Positions 1-7,326 of a stretch of DNA of 39,203 nucleotides are shown here, piece after piece (within the stretch, counting starts at the first letter, position 1; every line of letters begins with the position of its first letter). The notes beneath the pieces are model-generated. The model saw only the letters and a list, made by a program, of their open reading frames with translations. It did no database searches and was not told where the DNA came from. Source of the stretch: Sulfurovum sp. (GTDB taxonomy: Bacteria; Campylobacterota; Campylobacteria; Campylobacterales; Sulfurovaceae); NCBI GenBank assembly GCA_028684885.1, contig JAQUFB010000004.1, forward strand, positions 1 through 39,203, written 5' to 3'. A program made the translations under genes and the position numbers.

Positions 1-57
1 TACCAGAATGAGGATGGAAGTATCACGATACCAGCTGTACTGCAGAGGTATATGTAA
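1..57 (+). CDS. serS: Seryl-tRNA synthetase, C-terminal 18 residues (partial)
   Basis: The window opens inside a reading frame that ends at TAA (55-57). The last residues read YQNEDGSITIPAVLQRYM. This matches the usual C-terminal tail of bacterial seryl-tRNA synthetase, where YQ..DG...VPEVL.PYM closes the class II catalytic domain. The enzyme charges tRNA-Ser with serine in the cytoplasm. Only the tail is visible, so the call rests on one short but characteristic motif. The gene converges on leuA across a spacer of about 130 bp that holds a tandem heptamer repeat. Confidence 0.75.
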   Translation, partial: YQNEDGSITIPAVLQRYM

Positions 58-80
58 TCTTCCTTAACGGGGAAGTAGGA

Positions 81-129
81 TTTTTACTTTTTACTTTTTA
101 CTTTTTACTTTTTACTTTTTACTTTTTAC
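81..129. repeat. Seven perfect tandem copies of TTTTTAC
   Basis: TTTTTAC is repeated seven times without error, followed by a degenerate eighth unit (TTTTTTG). On the other strand the unit can be read as AGTAAAA, the same AGT-plus-purines shape as the heptamers at 5605-5679, 28438-28458 and 38946-38959. The array lies between the convergent ends of serS and leuA. Seven-base units shift frame, so this is not coding. Confidence 0.95.
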
Positions 130-141
130 TTTTTTGTAGGG

Positions 142-159
142 GTGCGACTTTCGCCGCAC
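142..159. other. GC-rich imperfect hairpin between serS and leuA
   Basis: GTGCG and CGCAC arms enclose an 8-base loop that can itself pair further (GCGA/TCGC). It sits between the heptamer array and the leuA stop codon. Neither strand shows a clean T-run directly after the stem, so it does not look like a standard intrinsic terminator. It may be a decayed palindromic element. Confidence 0.5.
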
Positions 160-188
160 AAAAAAAGCGTAGGGCAACCGCAGCCGGA

Positions 189-1748
189 TCAGATCGTCTC
201 AGTGCTGTCTGTGTGGCGTAACTTCAACTTCCCTTCCATACTCAAATAGCTGTTTAGCGCACCGATATAGGCTCTGGCACTTGCAAGCATGGTATCCAGG
301 CTCAAACCATGTCCGATGATCGCCGGTTCATTGGCGTTGAAGGTGACTTTTACCGTGACATTGGCCAAGGCATCTTTCCCCTCGGAGACAGACTTCACTT
401 TATAGTCGATTAGTTGCCCCTGGTAGCCGGTGATGCGGTCAATCGTTTTAAATACCGCATCGATGGTGCCGTCGCCGATCCCTGCATCGGTAGTATCCTC
501 GCCGTTGTGTCTGATCGTCACTGCTGCACTCGGCACACCGCCCGTAGAGTCCATAAGCTGCATCGCAACCAACTCGTAGGCTTTTTCGATCGTGGTCATC
601 TCAGAGGTGACCAAAGCGCGGATATCGTCATCATAGATATCTTTCTTTTTATCCGCCAACTCTTTGAAACCCTCAAAGGCACTGTTAAGCTCTTCGTCGT
701 TCAAGGTAAAGCCAAGTTTTGCTAACTTGTCCTTGAAGGCCGCACGGCCTGAGTGTTTCCCCAATACCAAGGTATCCTCCGTATCCAAACCGATATCTTC
801 GGGACGGATGATCTCATAGGTCTCTTTGTGTTTCAACACACCGTCCTGGTGGATGCCGCTCTCGTGCGCAAAGGCATTTTTACCGACGATCGCCTTGTTG
901 GGCTGCGGTTCGATACCGGTGATATTGGCGATCAATCGGCTGGTAGGATAGATCTCTTTGGTATTGATGTTGGTATCAAAGCCCTGGAAAATGTCCTGGC
1001 GTGTCTTGATCGCCATGACGATCTCCTCAAGCGCAGCATTTCCCGCTCTCTCACCCAAACCGTTGATGGTACATTCTACCTGTCTTGCCCCGTTCATCAC
1101 CGCTTCAAGCGAGTTAGCGACCGCCAAGCCCAAGTCATTGTGGTTATGTACAGAGATGATCGCACGCCCTTTGGTATATGCGCTCATCTCTCTGACCATG
1201 GCACCGATCTCGCTAGGAAGCCTGAAGCCTACGGTGTCGGGCAAGTTGATCGTGCTTGCTCCGGCTTCTATCACTGCATCGGTGATCTCTTTCATAAATT
1301 CGATATCAGAACGTCCCGCATCCTCACAGCTGAACTCTACATCCTCTACGAACTCTCTGGCATACTCCACCGCTCTGACGGCACGCCTGATCACTTCATC
1401 GGGTTTCATCTTAAGTTTGTACTCCATATGGATCGGGCTGGTTGCGATAAAGGTATGGATACGTTTCATCTTCGCCGCGGCTACTGCTTCACCGGCCGCT
1501 TTGATGTCGGCATCAATGGCACGCGCCAACGAACAGATCGTGGAGTTCTGTACACGCTGTGCGATCTTGCTGACAGCATCGAAGTCTCCAGGACTCGCCG
1601 CTGCAAATCCCGCCTCTATGATATCTACCCCCAATCGCTCCAACTGTGCAGCAATCTGGATCTTCTCTTCTGTGTTCATCGATGCGCCGGGACTCTGCTC
1701 GCCGTCTCTTAAAGTGGTGTCAAATATTTTTATTATTTCTTTATTCAT
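189..1748 (-). CDS. leuA: 2-isopropylmalate synthase
   Basis: LeuA condenses acetyl-CoA with 2-oxoisovalerate, the first committed step of leucine synthesis. [13 protein letters not shown] near the N-terminus is the DRE-TIM metallolyase signature, and [14 protein letters not shown] carries the HxH metal ligands. The region after about residue 390 fits the LeuA regulatory domain that binds leucine for feedback. I start at ATG 1748 (519 aa), which has AAGG eight bases upstream and begins [16 protein letters not shown] as family members do. The ORF track adds 27 residues, but these are translated from an intergenic palindrome (FRIRSGMT) and lack a ribosome site. A leader peptide, hairpin and sigma70-like promoter lie upstream, so the gene seems to be attenuated by leucine supply. 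It follows ftsH on the same strand but has its own promoter. Confidence 0.93.
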   Translation of the reverse strand: MNKEIIKIFDTTLRDGEQSPGASMNTEEKIQIAAQLERLGVDIIEAGFAAASPGDFDAVSKIAQRVQNSTICSLARAIDADIKAAGEAVAAAKMKRIHTFIATSPIHMEYKLKMKPDEVIRRAVRAVEYAREFVEDVEFSCEDAGRSDIEFMKEITDAVIEAGASTINLPDTVGFRLPSEIGAMVREMSAYTKGRAIISVHNHNDLGLAVANSLEAVMNGARQVECTINGLGERAGNAALEEIVMAIKTRQDIFQGFDTNINTKEIYPTSRLIANITGIEPQPNKAIVGKNAFAHESGIHQDGVLKHKETYEIIRPEDIGLDTEDTLVLGKHSGRAAFKDKLAKLGFTLNDEELNSAFEGFKELADKKKDIYDDDIRALVTSEMTTIEKAYELVAMQLMDSTGGVPSAAVTIRHNGEDTTDAGIGDGTIDAVFKTIDRITGYQGQLIDYKVKSVSEGKDALANVTVKVTFNANEPAIIGHGLSLDTMLASARAYIGALNSYLSMEGKLKLRHTDSTETI

Positions 1749-1788
1749 TTTTATTACCTTGGGATACTTAAGCACTTTCATCTTTGTC

Positions 1789-1809
1789 ATTCCGGACCTG
1801 ATCCGGAAT
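1789..1809. repeat. REP-like palindrome ATTCCGGA-N5-TCCGGAAT
   Basis: Two perfect 8-base arms are separated by five bases. The minus strand translates in frame to FRIRSGMT, a peptide often produced when dispersed GTCATTCCGGA repeats are read through. It lies between the putative leu attenuator and the leuA start codon and causes the over-long leuA ORF. Only one copy is present in the window. Confidence 0.7.
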
Positions 1810-1860
1810 CTCTTTGGATGACCAATCAATGAGGCTCTAAAATTAAGCTCAGGATGACTG

Positions 1861-1903
1861 AAAGTAAAACTGTCTAATTCTACCGAATTAACGGTTAATT
1901 AGA
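1861..1903 (-). terminator. Putative leucine attenuator hairpin
   Basis: Reading the minus strand, TCTAATT and AATTAGA form a perfect 7-bp outer stem, and ACCG/CGGT form an inner stem around TTAATT. The stem is followed by CAGTTTTACTTT, a broken U-tract. It begins 33 bases after the leader-peptide stop and lies over 100 bases before leuA, the position expected of an attenuator. The stem is AU-rich and the T-run is interrupted, so it would be a modest terminator. Function is inferred from position and from the leader peptide. Confidence 0.6.
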
Positions 1904-1935
1904 AACGCAAAATTGTAATGTGTTTATGGAAAATA

Positions 1936-2007
1936 TTAGAGTGAGAGCAGCAGGAGAGTACTATCATGTTTGATAATTTTGTTTTGATTGATGATCGTTT
2001 TCATCAT
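1936..2007 (-). CDS. leu leader peptide (23 aa, leucine-rich C-terminus)
   Basis: This short frame is below the length cut of the ORF track. It starts at ATG 2007 (a second ATG follows at once), is preceded by AAAGGAG at good spacing, and ends at TAA 1936. The last eight codons read STLLLLSL, so five of the final six residues other than serine are leucine, using CTC and CTG. A perfect promoter sits just upstream and a hairpin follows, then leuA. By analogy with the enterobacterial leuL leader, ribosome stalling at these codons during leucine shortage would prevent the downstream hairpin from terminating transcription. The coding sequence is seen directly; the mechanism is inferred. Confidence 0.8.
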   Translation of the reverse strand: MMKTIINQNKIIKHDSTLLLLSL

Positions 2008-2015
2008 ACTCTCCT
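1952..2015 (-). promoter_or_regulatory. Leader RNA inverted repeat pairing the leader SD with its Leu-codon region
   Basis: In the leader transcript AGGAGAGTA (2015-2007), which contains the leader ribosome-binding site and reaches the first base of the start codon, is perfectly complementary to TACTCTCCT (1960-1952). The second arm spans the codons where the leucine run begins. The 9-bp stem could close the leader ribosome site in untranslated RNA. A ribosome stalled at the leucine codons would keep the second arm occupied. The pairing is visible; its role is inferred. Confidence 0.55.
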
Positions 2016-2028
2016 TTAATTTTTAAAA

Positions 2029-2057
2029 ATTATAATGATTTTGAAGCGAAAAGTCAA
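2029..2057 (-). promoter_or_regulatory. Sigma70-type promoter for leu leader and leuA
   Basis: On the minus strand TTGACT and TATAAT are separated by exactly 17 bases. The -10 matches the consensus and the -35 matches at five of six positions. Transcription would start near 2022, giving about 15 bases of 5' UTR before the leader ATG at 2007. This is the best promoter match I saw in the window. Confidence 0.85.
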
Positions 2058-2075
2058 GGATATTTTTTATCCTTG
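2055..2075 (-). terminator. Hairpin overlapping the ftsH stop codon
   Basis: CAAGGAT and ATCCTTG form a perfect 7-bp stem around AAAAAAT, followed on the minus strand by ACTTTTCG. The ftsH stop TAA lies in the hairpin and the last arm shares bases with the -35 box of the leu promoter. It could end ftsH transcription weakly. The T-run is short, so confidence is moderate. Confidence 0.45.
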
Positions 2076-4064
2076 CTTTTCCGTACCTTCGTTACTTTGC
2101 TCTGATGCACTCTTTTGGGGTTCTTCTTCGCTTTTTGGTTTATGTGCAAGACGGCTTGGCAGATTGTGCTCTTTCTCATACTCATCAATGATCTTCTGGA
2201 CAGTCGTTCCTTCGATCACCTCCACGTCCAGCAGTTCGGCAGTCATTTTCTCTATCGCGCCATGATAGTCACGAAGGGTCTGTTTGACATATTGGTAATG
2301 CTCTTCAAGTGTGGCTTTGATATGTGTATCGATCGCCTCGGACATCTTCTCGCTGTACTCGGTGACCGCACCCGCTCCGCCGAGAAAACTGTGTTGGCTT
2401 CTCTTGAGTACCATAAGCCCCGCAACATCACTCATACCATACACCGTGATCATATCTTTGATGATCGCTGTTGCACGGTCAAGGTCATTGCCCGCACCTG
2501 TACTGATCTCTCCGATGAATACCTCCTCGGCCGCACGACCGCCCAGGAGCACATCGATCTCGGCAAGCAGTTCATGCTTTTGCTTGAGGAACCTGTCCTC
2601 TTCGCTTGGAAGATGAAGCGTATATCCGAGCGCACCAAGTCCTCTCGGAATGATCGATACCTTGGTGACACGTGTCGCACCTTTTGTGAGTTCTGCCATA
2701 AGGGCATGGCCGCTCTCGTGGTAGGCAACGATCCTCTTCTCCATGTCCGAAACTTTACGGTTTTTCTTCTCCAGTCCGACGAAGCTTCTCTCGATCGCTT
2801 CAAGCAGGTCAGATTGGTCGATCTGCTTTTTGTTGTTACGTCCTGCAAGGAGGGCTGCTTCATTGATGATGTTTGCCAGATCTGCACCCGCCAATCCCGC
2901 TGTCTGCTTGGCGATCACTTCCATATCGACTTTGCTGGAGAGTTTTACATCTTTTGAATGCACTTTCAGGATCGCCAGACGCCCCTCATAATCCGGTTTG
3001 TCTACCAGTACCTGTCTGTCAAAACGTCCTGCACGCAGCAGCGCCGCATCGAGTGTCTCGGGCCTGTTGGTGGCAGCCAGTACAATGACCGGAGTATCCG
3101 TACCGAATCCGTCCATCTCTGCAAGCAGCTGGTTGAGGGTCTGTTCCCGTTCATCATTTCCGCCCATCTGTCCGCCGCTTGCACGGGATTTACCGATCGC
3201 ATCGATCTCATCGATGAAGATAATGGACGGCGCTTCCTTTTTTGCCTGTGCGAAGAGGTCGCGTACACGGCTTGCCCCCACACCGACGAACATTTCGATA
3301 AATGCCGATCCGCTGACAGAGAAGAACGGTACTTCTGCTTCACCCGCAACCGCTTTTGCCAGAAGCGTTTTACCTGTACCCGGAGGTCCCACCAGAAGCA
3401 CCCCTTTGGGGATCTTCGCTCCCAGCTCCATATAGCGTTCAGGGTACTTAAGAAAGTCAACGATCTCTTTGACTTCATCTTTTGCCTCTTCAACCCCCTG
3501 AACATCGTCAAATTTGGTATTTGGCTTTTCAGAGTTGATCAGCTTGTCCGCTTTGCCGGCACCCAGGATGCCTCCGCCCATCCCTTTGGACATTCTTCTC
3601 GCCAGGAATATCCAGATGGCAAAGAAGATGATGATCGGCAGCAGCATGCTGAACATCTCGGCAAAGAAACCGTTCCCGATCACACCCTCGTATCTGATCC
3701 CTTTCTCTTCAAGAAGGGGAATGAGATCCCTGTCCAGTGCCGGTACATTGCTCGCACTGTAGCGTGTTTTTGCACCATTTGGCGTAGTGATGATCGCTTC
3801 GATCGTGCTTGAGGCGATCTTGACACTCTCCACATTGCCTTCTTTGATCTGCTTTTTGATCTCGGAGTAGGTGACGCGCTTGTTCTGTGTGACTTGTTGA
3901 TCTCCAAGAACATTCCCCAGCCCTTCGCCTCCGCCGTCGCCTACCATGACCTTGAAGATCATGATCACCACGATGGAGAAGATCGCAAATGCCAGAAGGG
4001 GGTTGTTGTTAAAAAAATTGTTGTTCTTGTTGTTGTTATCGTTATTTTGATTTGGATTAGCCAT
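2067..4064 (-). CDS. ftsH: ATP-dependent zinc metalloprotease FtsH
   Basis: FtsH is the membrane-anchored AAA+ protease that degrades damaged membrane proteins and selected regulators. Its 665 residues are normal for the family. An asparagine-rich N-terminal tail is followed by a membrane segment at about 22-42, a periplasmic domain, and a second membrane segment at about 138-156. The AAA module has Walker A GPPGTGKT (about 226-233) and Walker B IIFIDEID (about 281-288). The protease domain has the zinc motif HESGH at 449-453 (HExxH) and a third ligand in [17 protein letters not shown] precedes the ATG. The start overlaps the end of prmA by 8 bases, so the two are probably co-translated. The poly-Asn tail is unusual in composition but not a functional warning. 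Confidence 0.97.
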   Translation of the reverse strand: MANPNQNNDNNNKNNNFFNNNPLLAFAIFSIVVIMIFKVMVGDGGGEGLGNVLGDQQVTQNKRVTYSEIKKQIKEGNVESVKIASSTIEAIITTPNGAKTRYSASNVPALDRDLIPLLEEKGIRYEGVIGNGFFAEMFSMLLPIIIFFAIWIFLARRMSKGMGGGILGAGKADKLINSEKPNTKFDDVQGVEEAKDEVKEIVDFLKYPERYMELGAKIPKGVLLVGPPGTGKTLLAKAVAGEAEVPFFSVSGSAFIEMFVGVGASRVRDLFAQAKKEAPSIIFIDEIDAIGKSRASGGQMGGNDEREQTLNQLLAEMDGFGTDTPVIVLAATNRPETLDAALLRAGRFDRQVLVDKPDYEGRLAILKVHSKDVKLSSKVDMEVIAKQTAGLAGADLANIINEAALLAGRNNKKQIDQSDLLEAIERSFVGLEKKNRKVSDMEKRIVAYHESGHALMAELTKGATRVTKVSIIPRGLGALGYTLHLPSEEDRFLKQKHELLAEIDVLLGGRAAEEVFIGEISTGAGNDLDRATAIIKDMITVYGMSDVAGLMVLKRSQHSFLGGAGAVTEYSEKMSEAIDTHIKATLEEHYQYVKQTLRDYHGAIEKMTAELLDVEVIEGTTVQKIIDEYEKEHNLPSRLAHKPKSEEEPQKSASEQSNEGTEKQG

Positions 4065-4869
4065 TCGTTTCCTTCTTATAGACTAGGGTTACCCACTCAT
4101 CTTTTTCTATTCGTTCGATTAATGTAAGTTCCTGGAATGCACCAAGAAGATTTTTCTCTTTTTTGTCCAAAATACCTGACAGTATCAGATATCCGTTCTC
4201 TTTGGTCGCTTTTTTGAGGTCTCTGGCGATAAACTTGAGGACATCTGCAATGATATTTGCAATGACCACATCATAGCTGCCCTCAGCTTGGTTGACAGAA
4301 CCTTCCCAGAGTTTATCATATCTCTCATTATTTAAGGCAAAGTTCTCCTGGGTACTTTTGACAGAGATCGGGTCGGTATCACACAGCGCTACCGTTGCGC
4401 CGAGTTTTTTTGCCGCAAGGCCCAATATCCCTGACCCGCACCCCACATCGATGACGCTGTCTCCGGCTTTGACGTATCCAGAGATCGCCTGAAGGCAGGA
4501 GAATGTCGTCGCATGGTGCCCCGAACCGAAAGCAAGTGCCGGATCGATCTTGATATTGATCAGCCCCTCTTTGGGTTCATACCAGCTAGGAAAGATATAG
4601 AACTTCCCGGCCTCGATCGGCTCTATCGAATCCTGGTAGGCTTTGATCCAGTCCTTGTTCTCTTTCTCTTCCAGCTTAAAGGTCATCGCGATGCCTTCGA
4701 ATGCTGCCAAAGCATCTTTAACCGAAGTTAAATCATTCTCGGAACGTACGATGACAGTTCCCGTTCCCAGCTCTACGGCGTCATCGATCAGGTTGGCGAT
4801 CACATCCGCGATCAGCTCTACATAATCATCCTCGAGCGTGATCGTCAGCTCATGATAGGTTTTTTTCAA
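4057..4869 (-). CDS. prmA: Ribosomal protein L11 methyltransferase
   Basis: PrmA trimethylates lysines and the N-terminus of ribosomal protein L11 using S-adenosylmethionine. The 270-residue protein has a variable N-terminal substrate-recognition part and a class I methyltransferase fold. The SAM-binding glycine loop [15 protein letters not shown] lies near residue 140, after the PrmA-typical [14 protein letters not shown]. The motif IV region reads [10 protein letters not shown]. It overlaps hisA upstream by 4 bases and ftsH downstream by 8 bases, so these three genes form one transcription unit. The prmA-ftsH pair is a familiar arrangement in Campylobacterota. Confidence 0.93.
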   Translation of the reverse strand: MKKTYHELTITLEDDYVELIADVIANLIDDAVELGTGTVIVRSENDLTSVKDALAAFEGIAMTFKLEEKENKDWIKAYQDSIEPIEAGKFYIFPSWYEPKEGLINIKIDPALAFGSGHHATTFSCLQAISGYVKAGDSVIDVGCGSGILGLAAKKLGATVALCDTDPISVKSTQENFALNNERYDKLWEGSVNQAEGSYDVVIANIIADVLKFIARDLKKATKENGYLILSGILDKKEKNLLGAFQELTLIERIEKDEWVTLVYKKETNG

Positions 4870-5582
4870 TTTGCGTCCTTTACTGCTTTAAATGCCTCTT
4901 CCAGGTCAAGCGTGCCTTCATAGAACGCTTTTCCTACGATGGTGCCGTCGATCCCCGCTTCGATAAGCGCTTTGATGTCATCCATATCTTTCAACCCGCC
5001 GCTTGCGATCGTCTCCACTCCTGAAGCCTCTTTGATCGCCAGGGTGAAATCGATATTGACCCCTGTCATCATCCCGTCGCGCCCGACATCGGTACAGATG
5101 ATCGCCTCGACTCCCGCATCGGCAAATTCACGCGCAAGGTCGGTCGCTTTCATATCGCTGACCTCCCCCCATCCTTCGACGGCGACCATGCCGTCGATCG
5201 CATCGATACCTACGACGATAGGGTATTTTGCCGCCATCTCCTTGACAAACGCCGGATCCTTCACTGCTATTGATCCGAGGATCAGCCTGTCGATCCCGAG
5301 ATCCAGATACATTTTGATCGTCTCTTCGTCACGGATACCGCCGCCAAGCTCGAGCTTGAGATTGCAGTGCTCACGGATCTTTTTGATCTGTTCGAGGTTC
5401 TCCGGTTTTCCCGCAAAGGCACCGTTGAGGTCCACAAGATGGACCCACTCGCTGCCCAGCTCTTCAAAGCGTTTTGCAACCTGCCATGGCTCGTCGGAGT
5501 AGATCTTTGCCGAGTCCATCAGCCCTTTGCTGAGTCTTACTGCTTTGCCGTCTTTGAGGTCGATCGCCGGGAGTATGGTCAT
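4866..5582 (-). CDS. hisA: ProFAR isomerase, histidine biosynthesis
   Basis: HisA is the (beta/alpha)8-barrel enzyme that converts ProFAR to PRFAR in histidine synthesis. The start [17 protein letters not shown] contains the catalytic Asp8. The second acidic residue fits TDVGRDGM, and phosphate-binding loops fit GGGIRD and [11 protein letters not shown]. Length (238 aa) is typical. The ATG and a GAGGTG ribosome site six bases before it lie inside a perfect 10-bp-arm palindrome (see 5580-5602), which could lower initiation. The gene overlaps prmA by 4 bases and follows hisH after a 113-base spacer full of heptamer repeats. HisH works with HisF on the HisA product, so the pairing makes pathway sense; hisF is not in the window. 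Confidence 0.95.
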   Translation of the reverse strand: MTILPAIDLKDGKAVRLSKGLMDSAKIYSDEPWQVAKRFEELGSEWVHLVDLNGAFAGKPENLEQIKKIREHCNLKLELGGGIRDEETIKMYLDLGIDRLILGSIAVKDPAFVKEMAAKYPIVVGIDAIDGMVAVEGWGEVSDMKATDLAREFADAGVEAIICTDVGRDGMMTGVNIDFTLAIKEASGVETIASGGLKDMDDIKALIEAGIDGTIVGKAFYEGTLDLEEAFKAVKDAN

Positions 5583-5602
5583 TTGACACCTCGTGTCAAA
5601 TG
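5580..5602 (-). promoter_or_regulatory. Perfect palindrome enclosing the hisA RBS and start codon
   Basis: CATTTGACAC and GTGTCAAATG are exact reverse complements separated by only three bases. In the hisA mRNA the 3' arm ends with the AUG. The ribosome site GAGGTG occupies the loop and the first bases of that arm. A 10-bp stem with a 3-base loop would be stable and could hide the start codon. The upstream arm is non-coding and abuts the heptamer array, so the palindrome may equally be a by-product of repeat insertion. Confidence 0.75.
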
Positions 5603-5604
5603 AA

Positions 5605-5635
5605 GTGAGGAGTGAGGAGTGAGGAGTGAGGAGTG
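5605..5635. repeat. Four tandem copies of GTGAGGA (heptamer)
   Basis: Four exact copies plus a partial fifth unit lie two bases after the hisA palindrome. The unit can be phased as AGTGAGG. The same AGTGAGG sequence, also directly after a 10-bp-arm palindrome, occurs downstream of rho at 28438. Confidence 0.95.
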
Positions 5636-5651
5636 CAAGTCGCTTCGCTCC

Positions 5652-5679
5652 AGTGAATAGTGAATAGCGAATAGTGAAT
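5652..5679. repeat. Four tandem copies of AGTGAAT (heptamer)
   Basis: Three exact units and one with a single change (AGCGAAT) lie 16 bases after the AGTGAGG array. The 16-base linker AGTCGCTTCGCTC resembles the CACTTCGTTC stretch in the rho-murI spacer. The two arrays fill most of the hisH-hisA spacer. Confidence 0.93.
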
Positions 5680-5695
5680 CGTTCATGGTATTTCC

Positions 5696-6307
5696 TTATA
5701 GCTTTACAAAATTTTCTATGATCTTGAGGCCGTTTTCATGGCTCTTTTCGGGATGGGGCTGGATGCCGAAGATATTGCCGTTCTGTACTGCTGAGACGAA
5801 CGGGTATCCGTAGTGCGTCTTTCCGATCGCATACGCGTCATCGCAGACTGCATGGTAGGAGTGCACGAAGTAGAGGTAGAACTCTTTTGGAAGCCCTGCA
5901 AATATCGGTGTCTCTTTTTGTACGAAGAGCTCATTCCAGCCCATATGCGGTACCTTGTGCGGATGGTCAAAGGCTGCTTCATCGAAAGCCACGACCTTGC
6001 CCGGGATCAGTCCGAGCCCTTCATTGGGACCGAACTCTTCGGAGCTTTCAAAAAGCAGCTGCATCCCCAGACAGATCCCCATCAGCGGTTTGCCTGAAGC
6101 CGCATAGGCCTTGACCGCTTCATCCATACCATTGCGACTGAGGTGCTCCATCGCATCACCGAAAGCACCGACACCCGGAAGGATAAGCTTCTCATACTGA
6201 TCCAGTTTAGAGGGATCACTCTGTACTTCGATCTCGGCACCTACACTTTTAAACGCATTGATGACCGAGGCGAGGTTGCCCATATTGTAATCGACGATTC
6301 CTATCAC
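5696..6307 (-). CDS. hisH: Imidazole glycerol phosphate synthase, glutaminase subunit
   Basis: HisH hydrolyses glutamine and channels ammonia to HisF for closure of the imidazole ring. The 203-residue protein is a class I glutamine amidotransferase. It has the nucleophile Cys79 in [11 protein letters not shown], the family N-terminus IVDYNMGNL, and the His185/Glu187 pair in [13 protein letters not shown]. Initiation is at GTG 6307, with AAGGAT seven bases upstream. It is the first gene of the minus-strand his/prmA/ftsH block and is divergent from the lpxL-type gene. The spacer to hisA contains heptamer arrays rather than genes. Confidence 0.95.
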   Translation of the reverse strand: MIGIVDYNMGNLASVINAFKSVGAEIEVQSDPSKLDQYEKLILPGVGAFGDAMEHLSRNGMDEAVKAYAASGKPLMGICLGMQLLFESSEEFGPNEGLGLIPGKVVAFDEAAFDHPHKVPHMGWNELFVQKETPIFAGLPKEFYLYFVHSYHAVCDDAYAIGKTHYGYPFVSAVQNGNIFGIQPHPEKSHENGLKIIENFVKL

Positions 6308-6349
6308 GATTGTATCCTTAAGAATAGTTAGAGGAGTTAATATATCGTG

Positions 6350-6355
6350 ATTATA
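6350..6355 (-). promoter_or_regulatory. Possible -10 box for hisH
   Basis: TATAAT on the minus strand lies about 43 bases before the GTG start of hisH in the divergent spacer. I see no good -35 at 16-18 bases, so this is only a candidate. Confidence 0.35.
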
Positions 6356-6435
6356 GCGAATTTTATTGAAAGGAGATACCTGTGTGCAGCATTTAGTCTA
6401 TTTGGATAAAATAACATTATAAAATTGAGGTACTG

Positions 6436-7326
6436 ATGAGAGAGAAAATAGAATACGCCATGATCCAATTCTTTTTGGGAGTGTCAAAGATAGCTCCAAA
6501 GGTATTGATATATCAATGTATCTGTTGGTTAACGCTGATGGTATATCATCTGGATAAAAAGAGACGATATATCACGATTGAAAATCTTAAAACGGCATTT
6601 CCGGAGAAGAGCGACAGAGAGATAGGAGATCTCTCAAAAGAGGTCTATAGAGAACTTTCGAAAACAATTTCGGAAATATTATTGATGGTTGTGGATCGTT
6701 TTGATATCGATGAAGCGGTAGTGAACAGAGAAGAGATCATTACAAAACTCCAAACTGCAATACAAAACGCTCCCCGTGGTATCGTGGCGATGACAGCGCA
6801 TTTTTCCAACTGGGAGCTGCTGGCGCATTTTTTGGCAAAGCACGGTTTGCCTATGCTGGTGGTAGGACGTGAGGGGAACAATAAACTGATCGAAAAGAGG
6901 ATCACCCAGCCGTTTCGTAAAAAGTACGGCAATGATACAACCACGAAGAAAAAGGCCATACTCTCTATGGTGAAGCGCTTGAAAAGCGGCGGTAATGTGG
7001 GGATTTTGATCGATCAGAAAGCAGGAGGCCCCAATGCTGTTGAGGTAGATTTTATGGGAAAACCTGCTCAAACCATCACCTCGCTTGCGATGCTCAAACA
7101 AAAACTTGATCCCCGGATCATTCCCTTTTTTGCGGCCAGGGTAGGGGAGGGAAAATATAAGATCATTATGCGTGATCCTGTAGAGTATCGTGCTGAAGAA
7201 GAATCCGATGAAGCAAAGAAGGTAGAAAAAATGACTGCCGAATATAACAAGGTCATGGAATCTGTGATCAGAGAGTACCCTTCGCAATGGTTCTGGATGC
7301 ACAACCGCTGGAGAATAGCACTTTGA
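6436..7326 (+). CDS. LpxL/HtrB-family lipid A acyltransferase
   Basis: Proteins of this family add secondary acyl chains to lipid A at the inner membrane, using acyl-ACP. The motif HFSNWE at residues 122-127 is the HX4E catalytic signature of the family, and the protein ends in the usual WFWMHNRW. A hydrophobic N-terminal stretch (about 10-37) fits membrane association. Length (296 aa) is typical. It is the first gene of the plus-strand surface-polysaccharide locus. Its stop shares one base with the ATG of the next gene (TGATG), so the two should be co-translated. Which acyl position it modifies cannot be told, so I leave the symbol empty. Confidence 0.85.
   Translation: MREKIEYAMIQFFLGVSKIAPKVLIYQCICWLTLMVYHLDKKRRYITIENLKTAFPEKSDREIGDLSKEVYRELSKTISEILLMVVDRFDIDEAVVNREEIITKLQTAIQNAPRGIVAMTAHFSNWELLAHFLAKHGLPMLVVGREGNNKLIEKRITQPFRKKYGNDTTTKKKAILSMVKRLKSGGNVGILIDQKAGGPNAVEVDFMGKPAQTITSLAMLKQKLDPRIIPFFAARVGEGKYKIIMRDPVEYRAEEESDEAKKVEKMTAEYNKVMESVIREYPSQWFWMHNRWRIAL

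Noticed and set aside
81-129. CRISPR array
   Set aside because: The seven-base units are contiguous with no spacers, and there are no cas genes in the window.
142-159. Intrinsic terminator for serS or leuA
   Set aside because: The stem is followed by A residues on the plus strand and by CCCTACAAAAAA on the minus strand, not by a T-run.
753-1712. 319-residue plus-strand ORF opposite leuA (and the 287-residue one at 958-1821)
   Set aside because: These are shadow frames of leuA. The sequences are cysteine- and serine-rich, match no family, and lie entirely inside a well-supported gene.
1749-1829. N-terminal 27-residue extension of LeuA in the ORF track
   Set aside because: It is translated from a dispersed palindrome, has no ribosome site, and the family N-terminus begins at ATG 1748.
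1830-2066. T-box or leucine riboswitch upstream of leuA
   Set aside because: No T-box consensus or large conserved fold is visible, while a leader ORF with clustered leucine codons explains the region better.
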